Shown here: positions 46,936-56,060 of the stretch, one piece after another | How positions within the stretch are numbered: position 1 is the first letter of the stretch | Layout: the number at the start of each line of letters is the position of its first letter | Source of the DNA: an uncultured Collinsella sp. | GTDB taxonomy: Bacteria > Actinomycetota > Coriobacteriia > Coriobacteriales > Coriobacteriaceae | Assembly: GCA_958445895.1 (NCBI GenBank) | Contig: CAUCTV010000001.1 | Span: 62,001 to 126,000, forward strand | Direction of reading: 5' to 3' | DNA: 64,000 nt | Made by a program: the position numbers and the translations under genes | Notes under the pieces: model-generated | What the model was told of the DNA's origin: nothing | What the model saw: only the letters and a program-made list of their open reading frames with translations | The model's database searches: none

Positions 46936-47843
46936 GGCAGCGGTGCGCTCGCTGCATCCATCCCACACGCGCGGCGCAGCGACCGCATTGCCTCAACGAG
47001 GATGACGCCGGCGATGGCGACCGTAATTGCCACGTCGAACGGCGTGTTCACAAACCAGAGCAACGTCATGAGATACGACCCGGCATTAAAGGCGAAGTGC
47101 AGCAGGATCGTGTAGCGGAGCTTTCCGGTCGTCACGAGCACCCAACCAAAGATGAGGCCGGCGGCACCCGCGTAGCAACCCTGCACCCAATTCATGTGCA
47201 TAAAACCGAAGATTGCCGCCTGCAGTACAATCGCCGCGGCGATACCCCACGTACTTGGGGCCGCTCAGGGCACCATGGCGCCGTCCTGCGCGCTCGCACG
47301 ACGCCGGCGCTTCCAAAGTGGGCGGCACTGTGGATTAAACGCTCGGAGCGAAAACTCAAAAATGATACCGCGCACCAGCAGCTCTTCACAAAATGGGGCG
47401 CCGAGCACCGTAGTCAGGACGGCGAGATAGCTGGTGTCGCCCATGCCTGTTTCCTCGACAAGCTCGCTGTAGTCGGCCGCGGCCTCGGGCAACAGCGACA
47501 GCGCGGCGTCGGTCACGTAGCCAACGACCACCTGCAAGGCCAGACCAATCACGATAACGCAGGCGATGCGTTTCCACGCCCCACGCACTCCCCCGCCGAG
47601 CGGACGCTCGCTTTGCCGGCGTGCCATAAATGAACGCGGCCAAAGATAACGCCACCACAGCAGCGCCATTAAAAACGATGCCGTCTGCGCGACGGCCTGA
47701 AGCAATTGAATGTCGAGGTTATCGTTCGAAAAACCCATGAACACCGATGCGACGCCAAGGGCGGAGAACAAAACGACGCTCAGGGCAATATCGGCAGCGA
47801 CGACGCCAAAACAGGCAAGCGCCCAAATCATCGCATTGAGCAT
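46932..47843 (-). pseudogene. CPBP-family intramembrane protease gene, interrupted by TGA
   Basis: The frame starting MLNAMIWALACFG (ribosome site GAGGAGG) runs 192 codons to a TGA at 47265-47267. It then continues in the same frame for 110 more codons to 46932. The first part has the EExxxR motif (APFCEELLVRGIIFE) and the second the matching His motif (AAIFGFMHMNWVQG), so both are halves of one abortive-infection/CPBP-type membrane protease. One stop codon splits the active site. It is probably a nonsense mutation, since no selenocysteine signal is seen. A sequencing error is possible. Confidence 0.85.
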
Positions 47844-47898
47844 GCCAACCTCCTCAAAACCGTTCCCTAGTTCTACCACAACTTGGCAGAGAGCTGAT

Positions 47899-47925
47899 CC
47901 CATGGGGACGGAGGAAAACGGATCA
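47899..47925 (+). repeat. Family 2 repeat arm, copy b
   Basis: CCCATGGGGACGGAGGAAAA CGGATCA is identical over 27 bp to the sequence at 48296-48322, in the same orientation. The two flank the antitoxin gene; this copy sits against its stop codon. Confidence 0.85.
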
Positions 47926-47926
47926 C

Positions 47927-48127
47927 TTATTGATGAGAATCGGGCGAAATGCCAAAAGCCCCGTTGGGCGAGATGTCGAACGGGAAGGTGCCGCAGCGAT
48001 TGAACGCGGCGATAAACATGCGGATGGCGTTGGACGGCGTGGTGCCCACGAGCTGGGTTGCCGCCGCGAAGGCTGCCTTCTCCTCGGGCAAGACCTTCGC
48101 GACTACGGGGGTCATGTGTTCTGCCAT
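47927..48127 (-). CDS. RelB/DinJ-family antitoxin, no toxin beside it
   Basis: The 66-residue protein has the ribbon-helix-helix pattern of RelB/DinJ antitoxins: VVAKVLPEEKAAFAAATQLV then GTTPSNAIRMFIAAF. Normally a RelE/YafQ toxin gene follows directly, but here the stop codon meets a repeat and then the CPBP gene, with no toxin frame. AGGAAG lies 6 bases before the ATG. It may be an orphan antitoxin left after toxin loss, or one acting on a distant toxin. Confidence 0.75.
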   Translation of the reverse strand: MAEHMTPVVAKVLPEEKAAFAAATQLVGTTPSNAIRMFIAAFNRCGTFPFDISPNGAFGISPDSHQ

Positions 48128-48295
48128 GGCGCTTCCTTTTTGAAACGACGGTAGTGCGGATAGATGCGGGCCACGCGGCTGGGCGACGGGCTGTGAAGGC
48201 AACCCGATTGGCCCGCATCTGGAGTTTGTTTCTACGGCGTTGGTATTACTTGGTATTCCTAAGTATTACCCCGCAGATAGAATACCACACCCGAC

Positions 48296-48322
48296 CCCAT
48301 GGGGACGGAGGAAAACGGATCA
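48296..48322 (+). repeat. Family 2 repeat arm, copy c
   Basis: This is identical over 27 bp to 47899-47925. Together they bracket a 370-bp segment that holds the antitoxin gene. Confidence 0.85.
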
Positions 48323-48342
48323 TTTTGTTGCTGAATTAGTAT

Positions 48343-49719
48343 TTAGAGCGTGATGATATCAGAGATATCGAGAGCCTGAGCGTCGGCGGCATCGTGCGTG
48401 GCGAGCAGCAGTATGCGACCGTCGAGCAAGTCGAGCACGACCTCGGCGCATGCGTCGCGCGCAGCGGTATCTAGACCGGTAAAGGGCTCGTCCAGAATCA
48501 CCGCATCGCCTGGGCACAGCAGAGCTCGGGCGATCTCAACACGACGGCGCTGTCCACCCGAAAGCTCGGCCACGCACGCATACACATCGGTCCCCGGTAC
48601 CAACCGGCGCAGCAAGGCCGTAGCGCTCGAAGCATCCACGCGCGCATCGGCACACACCAGCACGTTATCCAAAGCCGAGGCGCCCTCTACCAGGCGCGCG
48701 TCCTGAAACACCATCGAGCACGGCACGCACTCCCCCGCCGCCAGGGCGAGCAGCGTCGACTTGCCCACACCCGAAGCGCCCATCACACAGATACGCCCAC
48801 CCGCGGGCACGTTGAGCACCAGTCCGTCGAGCGCCGGCGCCCAGGGCGCGCGATCGCCCACGGCAAGCGCAAGCTCCGCTGCAGCGCCATCGCCCGCAGC
48901 CCTCGCACGCCCGCGCAGCCCATGCCCATGCGCCCGCACGGCCGCACCCCACGCCACGGGCCCCGAAACCCGCAGCAGCCACACCAGCACGCGCTCGCAC
49001 GCCCATGAGGCGGCAACGATCAGCACGGTCCACGCCAGCAGATCAGCCGTCTCAATCAAAAGCTTCGCCTGATAGATGCGCTCACCCACGGTGCCCACCG
49101 CCATGCCGATCAGCTCGGCTGCCACACCGGCCTTCCAGCTCATGCCGATCACGGCACGCGCACACGAAAGCACAAACGGCAGGACTTCGCGCCAGGTATG
49201 GGCGCAAAACAGTCGCCAGCCCCGCACGCCATGCAGACGAAACATCTGCTCCAGTGGCTTATCCACCTGCGACAAGCCTTCGACCAGTGAGAAATATACG
49301 CCCGGCAGCGCCATCAAAAAGACCGCCGCGATGCTCACACGTGCCGACCCCAGCCAAATGAGCAGCAGGACCACCACGCAGGCAACCGGCGTCGCCTTTA
49401 CAAACGAAAGTGCCGGCGCCGCCAAGCGGGCAAACGCCCGCGACCGTACAGAAATCCCGGCCAACAAACCGCCGCATACCGCGGCAAGCGCCAGCCCGCC
49501 CAGAATCCGTACGCCCGAGCCCGCCAAAATCGCCCAGGTACCGACAGCGCATACCAGCCGCAACAACGCCGCCACGACAGCACCCGGCCCCGGCAAGATC
49601 AACGGCTGCGCCACCAGCGCCGCCACCAGCATCCACACAGCAAGCCAAAAGGCGGCGACGGCACCTGCTGCCGACACCGCCTTCATACGCTCTGTCATTT
49701 GTCGAGCAAACGCACGCAC
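48343..49719 (-). CDS. ABC permease-ATPase fusion (SsuC/SsuB-like)
   Basis: The 458-residue protein joins an inner-membrane permease (about residues 1-260, with helices and an EAA-like loop around GVRGWRLFCAHTWREVLPF) to an ATPase (Walker A MGASGVGKSTLLA, signature LSGGQRRRVEIARALL, Walker B AVILDEPFTG). In sulfonate, taurine, nitrate and thiamine-precursor importers these are separate proteins, so the fusion is unusual. It starts 3 bp after the solute-receptor gene and is last in the hydrogenase operon. A Met at residue 12 could also be the start. Confidence 0.88.
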   Translation of the reverse strand: MRAFARQMTERMKAVSAAGAVAAFWLAVWMLVAALVAQPLILPGPGAVVAALLRLVCAVGTWAILAGSGVRILGGLALAAVCGGLLAGISVRSRAFARLAAPALSFVKATPVACVVVLLLIWLGSARVSIAAVFLMALPGVYFSLVEGLSQVDKPLEQMFRLHGVRGWRLFCAHTWREVLPFVLSCARAVIGMSWKAGVAAELIGMAVGTVGERIYQAKLLIETADLLAWTVLIVAASWACERVLVWLLRVSGPVAWGAAVRAHGHGLRGRARAAGDGAAAELALAVGDRAPWAPALDGLVLNVPAGGRICVMGASGVGKSTLLALAAGECVPCSMVFQDARLVEGASALDNVLVCADARVDASSATALLRRLVPGTDVYACVAELSGGQRRRVEIARALLCPGDAVILDEPFTGLDTAARDACAEVVLDLLDGRILLLATHDAADAQALDISDIITL

Positions 49720-49722
49720 GGG

Positions 49723-50778
49723 CTACTCCATGTAGTAAAAATCGTCAGCCGGGAGCTTACCGCCCACAGCGCTCGCGTCCGCATCGGCCAGCACCTGCAG
49801 GTACCCACCGAGCGCCGCCTTCATATCCTTGCCCGTCTGGCATACAAGCATGCACCCGGGAATCGCCTTCTCCGCGATCTTGGCGTTGTCCACGATGCCG
49901 GCATCGACCACGGCCTGCGCCCAGTCTGCCGGCGCCGCATTGACAGCCTTAACGCTCGCCGCATGGCAGCTCAAGAACTCCGCAACGGCCTCGGGATGCT
50001 CCTCGGCAAAGGCACGGCGCACCACGGTCACACCCGTCAGCAAGCGCGAGCCCGTGTCGCCTGCCAGCTCATCCCACACATCGGTCAGACTCACCGGTGC
50101 CGACAGCCTGCCCTCGCTCTTGGCGATGGCAGCGGTCTTGAACGGCTCCGGCAGCACGCCCACGGCGGACGGGTCGGCAAGCAGGGCCGACAGCACCTCG
50201 GTGGGCTCGCTCTTAAACTCGAGCGTCACCTGGCCGGTCAGGCCCGCGCGCTCCAGCAAGTAGTTCATGACGTACTCCGGCGTGGTGCCCTTGCCCGTCA
50301 TATAGACGGTATGGCCCGCCAGATCGGCAAACGAGGCTACACTCGCATCGCCTGTCACCACATTCAGCACGCCCAGCGTGTTGATGTCGATGACCTGCAC
50401 CGCGCCCTCGGTCTTGTTGTAGAGCACGCTCGCCACGTTGGCCGGCACCAGGGCAATGTCGACATCACCCTGAATGACCTTGGGCACAATCTCGTCGGCG
50501 GCAGTGTTGATCGCAAAGTCGAACTCGTTGTCCGTCTCGCCGTTTGCTGCCTGGTCCATAAACTGCACCAGGCCAATCGAGGTCGGTCCCTTGAGCGAGG
50601 CGACGTGCACCTCGACCGACTCTGCAGCAGCACCGGCGCCGTCCGCGGCAGCCGAGCCCGCGGTGGACCCGGCACCGGCAGCCCCGCCGCCACAGCCCGC
50701 GAGCACAAGCGACAGGGCGCCCACGGCGAGCGCCGAGGCAAACCCCCGGCGCGACATCTCAAAATCAAACGCGCGCAT
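49723..50778 (-). CDS. Solute-binding lipoprotein (SsuA/NMT1-like)
   Basis: The 351-residue receptor has a signal with SRRGFASALAVG and a lipobox LVLAGC, so it is a lipoprotein, and the SRRGFA pattern suggests Tat export. The mature part (GPTSIGLVQFMDQ, IVPKVIQGDVDIALVPAN, VGVLPEPFKTAA) matches the SsuA/ThiY/NMT1-type periplasmic-binding fold. Its ligand is not evident. It starts 2 bp after the hydrogenase stop codon and serves the permease-ATPase fusion downstream. Confidence 0.88.
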   Translation of the reverse strand: MRAFDFEMSRRGFASALAVGALSLVLAGCGGGAAGAGSTAGSAAADGAGAAAESVEVHVASLKGPTSIGLVQFMDQAANGETDNEFDFAINTAADEIVPKVIQGDVDIALVPANVASVLYNKTEGAVQVIDINTLGVLNVVTGDASVASFADLAGHTVYMTGKGTTPEYVMNYLLERAGLTGQVTLEFKSEPTEVLSALLADPSAVGVLPEPFKTAAIAKSEGRLSAPVSLTDVWDELAGDTGSRLLTGVTVVRRAFAEEHPEAVAEFLSCHAASVKAVNAAPADWAQAVVDAGIVDNAKIAEKAIPGCMLVCQTGKDMKAALGGYLQVLADADASAVGGKLPADDFYYME

Positions 50779-50780
50779 CG

Positions 50781-52592
50781 TTAGCACATCCCTTCGTTAG
50801 GCATCGTCCAGGCGTGGTGGTCAGTGTGCAGCAACTCCTCGGCCAGCGGCGAGAGCGGCGCGCCCAAGAACTCGCGATAGCATGCCTGAACATCGGGATT
50901 CTCGTGCGAGAAGCGAATGTCCGCTGCCGCATCGAGGCCCCAAAGAACCTGGCCACGCTCTGCCGCCAGCTCGCAGCCGTCGTGGATGGGCTGACCGCCG
51001 CCACCGACGCAGCCGCCCGGGCACGCCATGACCTCAACGAAGTCATAGCTCACGCGGCCGTCACAAATCGCGTCGAGCAGACGGGCAGCGTTGCCCAGCC
51101 CGTGTGCCACGGCGACGCGCACCTTGGTGCCATCGATATCGGCCACGGCTTCCTTCCAGCCGTCCAGGCCGCGCACGTCGGTAAAGAAGTCGGCGTCGGG
51201 GTTCTCGCCCGTCACCAGGTAATATGCCGAGCGCACGGCGGCCTCCATCACGCCGCCCGTGGCGCCAAAGATCACACCCGCGCCCGTGCCAAAGCCCAGC
51301 GGCGTATCGAGCGGCTCCTCAACCAGCGTGTCCACGCTCACGTGGTTCGCGCGGATCATGCGCACCATCTCGCGTACCGTCAGCGCAACGTCAACGTCGG
51401 GCGCGCCGTCCTCGCCCACCATGCTCGGCAGCGCGCACTCGGCCTTCTTGGCCGTACACGGCATCACGGACACCACAAACAGGCGCTCGGGCTCCACGCC
51501 CAGAACCTTGGCGTAATAAGTCTTGGCGACAGCGCCAAACATCTGCTGCGGCGACTTGGACGTGGACAGGCTGTCAACAAACTCCGGATAGCGCGCCTTC
51601 ACAAAGCGCACCCAGCCCGGGCAGCAGCTCGTGAACATGGGCCAGCCGCGGCTGTCACCCTCGCCCTTGGCGGCCTTACCCAGGCGCTCGAGCAGCTCGG
51701 AGCCCTCCTCCATAATGGTGAGGTCGGCCGAGAAATCGGTGTCGAACACGTACTCAAAGCCCACGCGGCGCAATGCGCAGGCCAGGCGCTCAACGGTGGC
51801 CTGCTCGCGCGGAATGCCGAGCTCCTCGCCCCAGGCGCTACGCACGGCCGGCGCAATCTGCACCAGCACGATCTTATCGGGATCGGCGAGGGCATCGAAC
51901 ACGGCCTCGGTATCGTCTCGCTCGCGCAGCGCGCCCGTGGGGCAATGCGTGATGCACTGGCCGCATGCGACGCAGTCGGTCTTGCCGATCGGCGCACGCC
52001 CGCGGGTGCCCACGGCGGTGTGCGTGGCGCGGTTGGTCAGGTCCCAAATCCCCAAGCCCTGGACGCTCTCGCACACCTTGATGCAGCGCATGCATTTAAT
52101 GCACTTGTCGTTGTCGCGGATGATGGGAAAGTCGAAGTCCCATCCCTCACCCGCCAGATGCTTCTGGTAGGGCAGATAGAAAATGCCCAGGTCGTTGGCG
52201 ATGGCCTGCAGGTTGCAGTTGCCGCTGCGCACGCAGCTCGCGCACTGCGCGTCGTGCTGCGACAGGAGCAGCTGAACGTTGGTGCGACGGGCCTCGCGCG
52301 CCTTGGGGCTGTTGGTGTGGACCACCATGCCGTCGAGCACGTAGTTGTTGCAGGCGGCAACCAGCTGGTCGCAGCCCTCAACCTCGACCACGCACACGCG
52401 GCAGCCGCCGATCTCGTTTAGATCGCGCAGATAGCACAGGGTGGGAATCTGGATGCCGACGGACTTGGCTGCGTCCAGGATCGTGGTGTGCTCGGGCACC
52501 ACGACCTCGCAGTTATCGATAGTGAGCTTGACCATGTTGTGCGCTCCGTTTTCGGTGTTGTCGCTGACAGTGGTTTTGTTGGGCTCTACCAT
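50781..52592 (-). CDS. [FeFe] hydrogenase catalytic subunit
   Basis: The 603-residue enzyme evolves or takes up H2. Its N-terminus has a [2Fe-2S] domain (CYLRDLNEIGGCRVC), then a His/Cys cluster site (HDAQCASCVRSGNC) and two [4Fe-4S] sites (CIKCMRCIKVC and CVACGQCITHC). The H-cluster motifs are intact: TSCCPGW, MPCTAKKAE, and ACPGGCVGGGGQP with the preceding Glu. GGAGGGAGGA precedes the ATG at 52592. An internal Met (MVKLTID, 52535) is an alternative start. It overlaps the upstream flavoprotein gene by 7 bp. Confidence 0.95.
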   Translation of the reverse strand: MVEPNKTTVSDNTENGAHNMVKLTIDNCEVVVPEHTTILDAAKSVGIQIPTLCYLRDLNEIGGCRVCVVEVEGCDQLVAACNNYVLDGMVVHTNSPKAREARRTNVQLLLSQHDAQCASCVRSGNCNLQAIANDLGIFYLPYQKHLAGEGWDFDFPIIRDNDKCIKCMRCIKVCESVQGLGIWDLTNRATHTAVGTRGRAPIGKTDCVACGQCITHCPTGALRERDDTEAVFDALADPDKIVLVQIAPAVRSAWGEELGIPREQATVERLACALRRVGFEYVFDTDFSADLTIMEEGSELLERLGKAAKGEGDSRGWPMFTSCCPGWVRFVKARYPEFVDSLSTSKSPQQMFGAVAKTYYAKVLGVEPERLFVVSVMPCTAKKAECALPSMVGEDGAPDVDVALTVREMVRMIRANHVSVDTLVEEPLDTPLGFGTGAGVIFGATGGVMEAAVRSAYYLVTGENPDADFFTDVRGLDGWKEAVADIDGTKVRVAVAHGLGNAARLLDAICDGRVSYDFVEVMACPGGCVGGGGQPIHDGCELAAERGQVLWGLDAAADIRFSHENPDVQACYREFLGAPLSPLAEELLHTDHHAWTMPNEGMC

Positions 52593-54418
52593 TCCAAGTT
52601 CCTCCCTCCGCGGAACGCACCAAAGCCAAAGTGGTCGCAGCGCAGGCAGCGGCTCGCCTCCTGGTGCGCCTCCTGCTCAGTAAGACCTTGCTCGACCAGA
52701 TTCCAATCGTGAATGCGCTCGCCGGCCTCGCGCTCGCCCAGCTCGCAGCGGCCGCACTCGTGCTTACCCTTAAACTGGACGGTCGGCAGTTCGACCTCGA
52801 GTTTGATCTTGTGATCAAAGCCCAGGTAGCGGTCGATGTTTGCCGAGGCCACACGGCCAGCGTTGATAGCGCGGATAACGGTGGCGGGGCCGGTCTGGCA
52901 GTCGCCGCCGCTAAAGAGACCATCGAAGTTGGGCACGGCGCCGTCCGAATCGGTGACGACGCAGCCCCACTTGCAGGCAATGCCCATCTCCTCAAACGGC
53001 TTGGAATCGATGTCCTGGCCAATCGCCACAAACACGCGCTCGCAGGGGATGATGCGTTCGGGCGTGGCGGCGGCACGCGGGGCCGGACGCCCACGACGGG
53101 GCTCGCCGATGATCTGCGGCTGCACGCGCAGGCCACTCACGCGACCTTCCTCGCCCGTCTCGATAGCGAGCGGGGCGGTCAACTCCAGCACCTCGCAGCC
53201 CTCGGCCTGGGCGCCGGCGATCTCGGCGTCCTGGGCCGTCATGTCGCAGATGCGGCGGCGGTAGACGATGCTCACCTTCTCGGCACCGCAGCGCACGGCA
53301 GAGCGGGCCACGTCCATGGCAACGTTGCCGCCACCGATGACGCACACGCGCTGACCGCTCAGGTCGGGCAGCTCATCATCGCCAATGGCGCGCAGCATCT
53401 TGACGGCCGACTCCACGCCGAGCGCCTCTTCGCCCGGAAGGCCGAGCTTCTTATCGCTGTGGGCGCCAATGGCCAGGTAGACGGCATCGAACTCGTCGCG
53501 CAGGCGGGCAAGCTCCTCGCCGTTGACGGAGTGGTCGAGTTCCACGTCGATGCCGGCGCTCAAGATCCAGTCGATCTCGGCCTGCAGGCGCTCGCGCGGC
53601 AGACGGTAGCTGGGAATGCCGTAGCGCAGCATGCCGCCCAGGTGGTGGCGCTGCTCAAAGATGGTCACCTTATGGCCCATCACGGCCAGGTAGTAGGCAC
53701 AGGAAAGGCCGGCCGGGCCGCCGCCGATCACGGCGACGCGCTTGCCGGTGTTGTCCACTACATGGGGCTTGTGGTCGTTGAGGTCGCTGTGCTCAACGGC
53801 AAAACGCTTGAGAGCGAGGATGTTCATGGGGTCGTCGACCATGCCGCGACGGCAGTGCATCTCGCAGGGGTGCTCGCATACCAGGCCGCAGACGAGCGGC
53901 AGCGGGTTGTTTTTGCGGATGACTTTGACGGCGTCGGCATAACGGCCGGCCTCGACCAGCGAAATGTAACCGGGAATGTCGACGTGCGCCGGGCAGCCCG
54001 AGACGCACGGGACGCGGGCCTCGCGGTCAAAGCCACAGGAGTGCTCGCGGATGTGGTGCTCAAAATCGTCGCGAAAACCGCGGATGGCCGTGAGCGCCAT
54101 GGCGCCGGCCTCGTAGCCGATGGCGCAATCGCTCGAAAGATAGATGGTGCGGGCGGTGCGCTCAGTCAAGTTGAGCGTGGACTCGTCGGCGCGGCCCTCG
54201 AGCACATCGGCGAGCAGATCGCTCAGCGCGCTCAGGCCCACGCGGCAGGGTGTGCACTTGCCGCAGCTCTGAGTGGAACACAGGTTGACGAGCGCTGCCG
54301 TAAACTCAACGGGACACGGGGCGAGCGAACTCACCGCCAAGCGGCGTCCGAGTGCATCGTGCAGGTCGTCCATGACGGCCTGGGCGTGGCTGCGTTCCAT
54401 TACATGCAGTCGAGCCAT
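52586..54418 (-). CDS. NAD(P)H-linked flavoprotein partner of the hydrogenase (NuoF/GltD-like)
   Basis: The 610-residue protein opens with the C-terminal part of a NuoF-like domain, including the cluster motif CGKCTPCRVG. It then has a GltD-like iron-sulphur region (VPCVSGCPAHVDIPGY, CEHPCEMHC) and two dinucleotide folds (VAVIGGGPAGLSCAYYL for FAD, VCVIGGGNVAMDVARSA for NAD(P)H). It likely moves electrons between NAD(P)H and the hydrogenase. The MARLHVMERS start follows AGAGGGGA. It is the first gene of a four-gene operon. Confidence 0.9.
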   Translation of the reverse strand: MARLHVMERSHAQAVMDDLHDALGRRLAVSSLAPCPVEFTAALVNLCSTQSCGKCTPCRVGLSALSDLLADVLEGRADESTLNLTERTARTIYLSSDCAIGYEAGAMALTAIRGFRDDFEHHIREHSCGFDREARVPCVSGCPAHVDIPGYISLVEAGRYADAVKVIRKNNPLPLVCGLVCEHPCEMHCRRGMVDDPMNILALKRFAVEHSDLNDHKPHVVDNTGKRVAVIGGGPAGLSCAYYLAVMGHKVTIFEQRHHLGGMLRYGIPSYRLPRERLQAEIDWILSAGIDVELDHSVNGEELARLRDEFDAVYLAIGAHSDKKLGLPGEEALGVESAVKMLRAIGDDELPDLSGQRVCVIGGGNVAMDVARSAVRCGAEKVSIVYRRRICDMTAQDAEIAGAQAEGCEVLELTAPLAIETGEEGRVSGLRVQPQIIGEPRRGRPAPRAAATPERIIPCERVFVAIGQDIDSKPFEEMGIACKWGCVVTDSDGAVPNFDGLFSGGDCQTGPATVIRAINAGRVASANIDRYLGFDHKIKLEVELPTVQFKGKHECGRCELGEREAGERIHDWNLVEQGLTEQEAHQEASRCLRCDHFGFGAFRGGRNLEW

Positions 54419-54579
54419 AAGATCCCCTCTCACATGGCAGCCCGGAGGCGAGGCCGGGCGAAGTTGCTACATGCAACACACTGACCTAAAAAGTTGTTAG
54501 GTCTCCACGCGGTTCGGCAGGCGGTATAAAACGCGGCCCTCAGCGGTGCTAAACACCTTTACCGCAGATAAATGCCATA

Positions 54580-54601
54580 TTTGATAAAACGCGTTACCAA
54601 A
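54580..54601. promoter_or_regulatory. Dyad upstream of the hydrogenase operon
   Basis: TTTGATAA and TTACCAAA form a near-perfect inverted repeat with a 6-base spacer, about 160 bp before the first gene of the hydrogenase operon. A redox regulator such as Rex is conceivable, but the spacing differs from its known site. Confidence 0.3.
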
Positions 54602-54604
54602 TGA

Positions 54605-54642
54605 CAATGCCCCGCCCACGCAATCACGTGGACGGGGCATTG
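54605..54642. terminator. Hairpin after the GH4 gene
   Basis: CAATGCCCCGCCCACG and CGTGGACGGGGCATTG form a 16-bp stem with one mismatch and a 6-base loop. No clear U-run follows, but its place after the GH4 stop codon suggests transcript ending. Confidence 0.6.
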
Positions 54643-54674
54643 CTCCAGGTATGCGGTCAGCGACCCTGTTGCTT

Positions 54675-56057
54675 TTACTTAAGCTCGGGCCAGTAACCCT
54701 TGTTGGCCTCGATCATGTCGTCGAGAACCTCCTTGGCGACCTTCATCGACGGCACGGTCTTGTTCAGCGTAAAGGCCTTGAGCGCCTTCTCGTACGAACC
54801 CTCGATCGTAGCCTCGACCACGAGCTTCTCGGAGTTCAGCTGCTGCATCATGAGGCCCTGCTGGAACAGCGGAATGTTGTCACGGCTGATGACCTCGGGG
54901 CCGTTCTTGCCAATGTAGGCAGGCAGCTCGACCATAGCGTCGTAGGGCATGTTGGGGATAGCGCCCTTGTTCTCGCAAATGACCAGGAAGCGCTGCTTGG
55001 TATCGTTCTTCAGAGCGATGGCCAGATCGGCAATCCAGTCGCCGTGGCTGCCCGCATAGAACGTGCTCTCGTCGATCTCGCCGGTCTTCTCGTAGTGGTC
55101 GATGCCGTCGAAGAGGTTCTTCTCACGCGTCTCCTCAACCTCGTTAGCACGGGTGCGTTCGGGGTTGGAATGCTCGACGAACTCCTTCTGCTGCAGGTAG
55201 TAGTTCAGATACGTGTTGGGCAGGTACTCCGGGAAGCACTCCATAATCTCGTACTCGCCCTTCCAGACGTAGTACCAGCTGCCCTTGGTGTGGCGGTTCT
55301 GCTCGGGGTGCTCGTCAGTGGCCTCCTCGGGCTTCTTTGCCATGAGCGAGCCCATGCCCTTGAGGTAGGAGTCAGGCAGCAGAATCTCATGCTCCTTGAT
55401 GTACTCGCGCAGCTGCGGGAGCACCTCCTCGCCCTTGTGGCGAATCGAGGTGAACCAACCAAAGTGGTTGAGGCCAAAGTAATCGTACTCGACATCCTTC
55501 TTGTCGATATCGAGTGCGGCGCAAACCACGTCGATGATCGCGATCGGCATGTCGCAGATGTTGATGATGCGAGCGTTGGGACGCAGCACGCGGCAGCCCT
55601 CAGAGACGATGGCAGCAGGGTTGGAGTAGTTGAGAATCCAGTAGTCCTTCTTGGCGTACTTCTCAACGTCATCGATCAGCTCGACCATGGGGAAGATGGT
55701 GCGCATGCCGTAGGCAAGGCCGCCGCAACCGCAGGTCTCCTGGCCCACGCAGCCATGGCGCAGCGGAATCTTCTCGTCCTGCTCGCGCATGGCGTAGCCG
55801 CCCACGCGCATCTGGGCAAACACGAAGCTCGCGTCGGTAAAAGCCGTCTTTTTGTCGGTGGTCACCGTGAGCTTGATGTCAAGGCCGAGGTCCTCGTGCA
55901 AAATCCAGTCCACGAGCACGCCGATCTTGCGCTGGCGCTCCTCGTTGATGTCGTACAGACGAATCTCGTCAACGTCGAGCTCGTCCTTGCGCAGAGCGAT
56001 GGACTTGACGATGCCGGGGGTAAAGGTGGATCCGCCACCACACAGAGTAATGATCAT
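54675..56057 (-). CDS. 6-phospho-alpha-glucosidase (GH4)
   Basis: The 460-residue GH4 enzyme uses NAD+ and Mn2+ to cleave phosphorylated alpha-glucosides. The NAD-binding loop is CGGGSTFTPGIVKSI at the N-terminus. The metal-binding Cys and His are in INICDMPIAI and GLNHFGWF. The CDMP signature is the one seen in alpha- rather than beta-specific GH4 enzymes. It starts 3 bp after the EIICB gene, in one operon, so it handles the sugar that transporter delivers. Confidence 0.93.
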   Translation of the reverse strand: MIITLCGGGSTFTPGIVKSIALRKDELDVDEIRLYDINEERQRKIGVLVDWILHEDLGLDIKLTVTTDKKTAFTDASFVFAQMRVGGYAMREQDEKIPLRHGCVGQETCGCGGLAYGMRTIFPMVELIDDVEKYAKKDYWILNYSNPAAIVSEGCRVLRPNARIINICDMPIAIIDVVCAALDIDKKDVEYDYFGLNHFGWFTSIRHKGEEVLPQLREYIKEHEILLPDSYLKGMGSLMAKKPEEATDEHPEQNRHTKGSWYYVWKGEYEIMECFPEYLPNTYLNYYLQQKEFVEHSNPERTRANEVEETREKNLFDGIDHYEKTGEIDESTFYAGSHGDWIADLAIALKNDTKQRFLVICENKGAIPNMPYDAMVELPAYIGKNGPEVISRDNIPLFQQGLMMQQLNSEKLVVEATIEGSYEKALKAFTLNKTVPSMKVAKEVLDDMIEANKGYWPELK

Positions 56058-56060
56058 TGT

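Noticed and set aside
46932..47843. Selenocysteine reading of the in-frame TGA
   Set aside because: CPBP proteases are not selenoproteins, and no SECIS-like hairpin is evident right after the TGA.
52631..54484. A 617-codon frame opposite the hydrogenase flavoprotein gene
   Set aside because: The minus-strand gene has clear FAD, NAD(P) and Fe-S motifs; the plus strand is its shadow.
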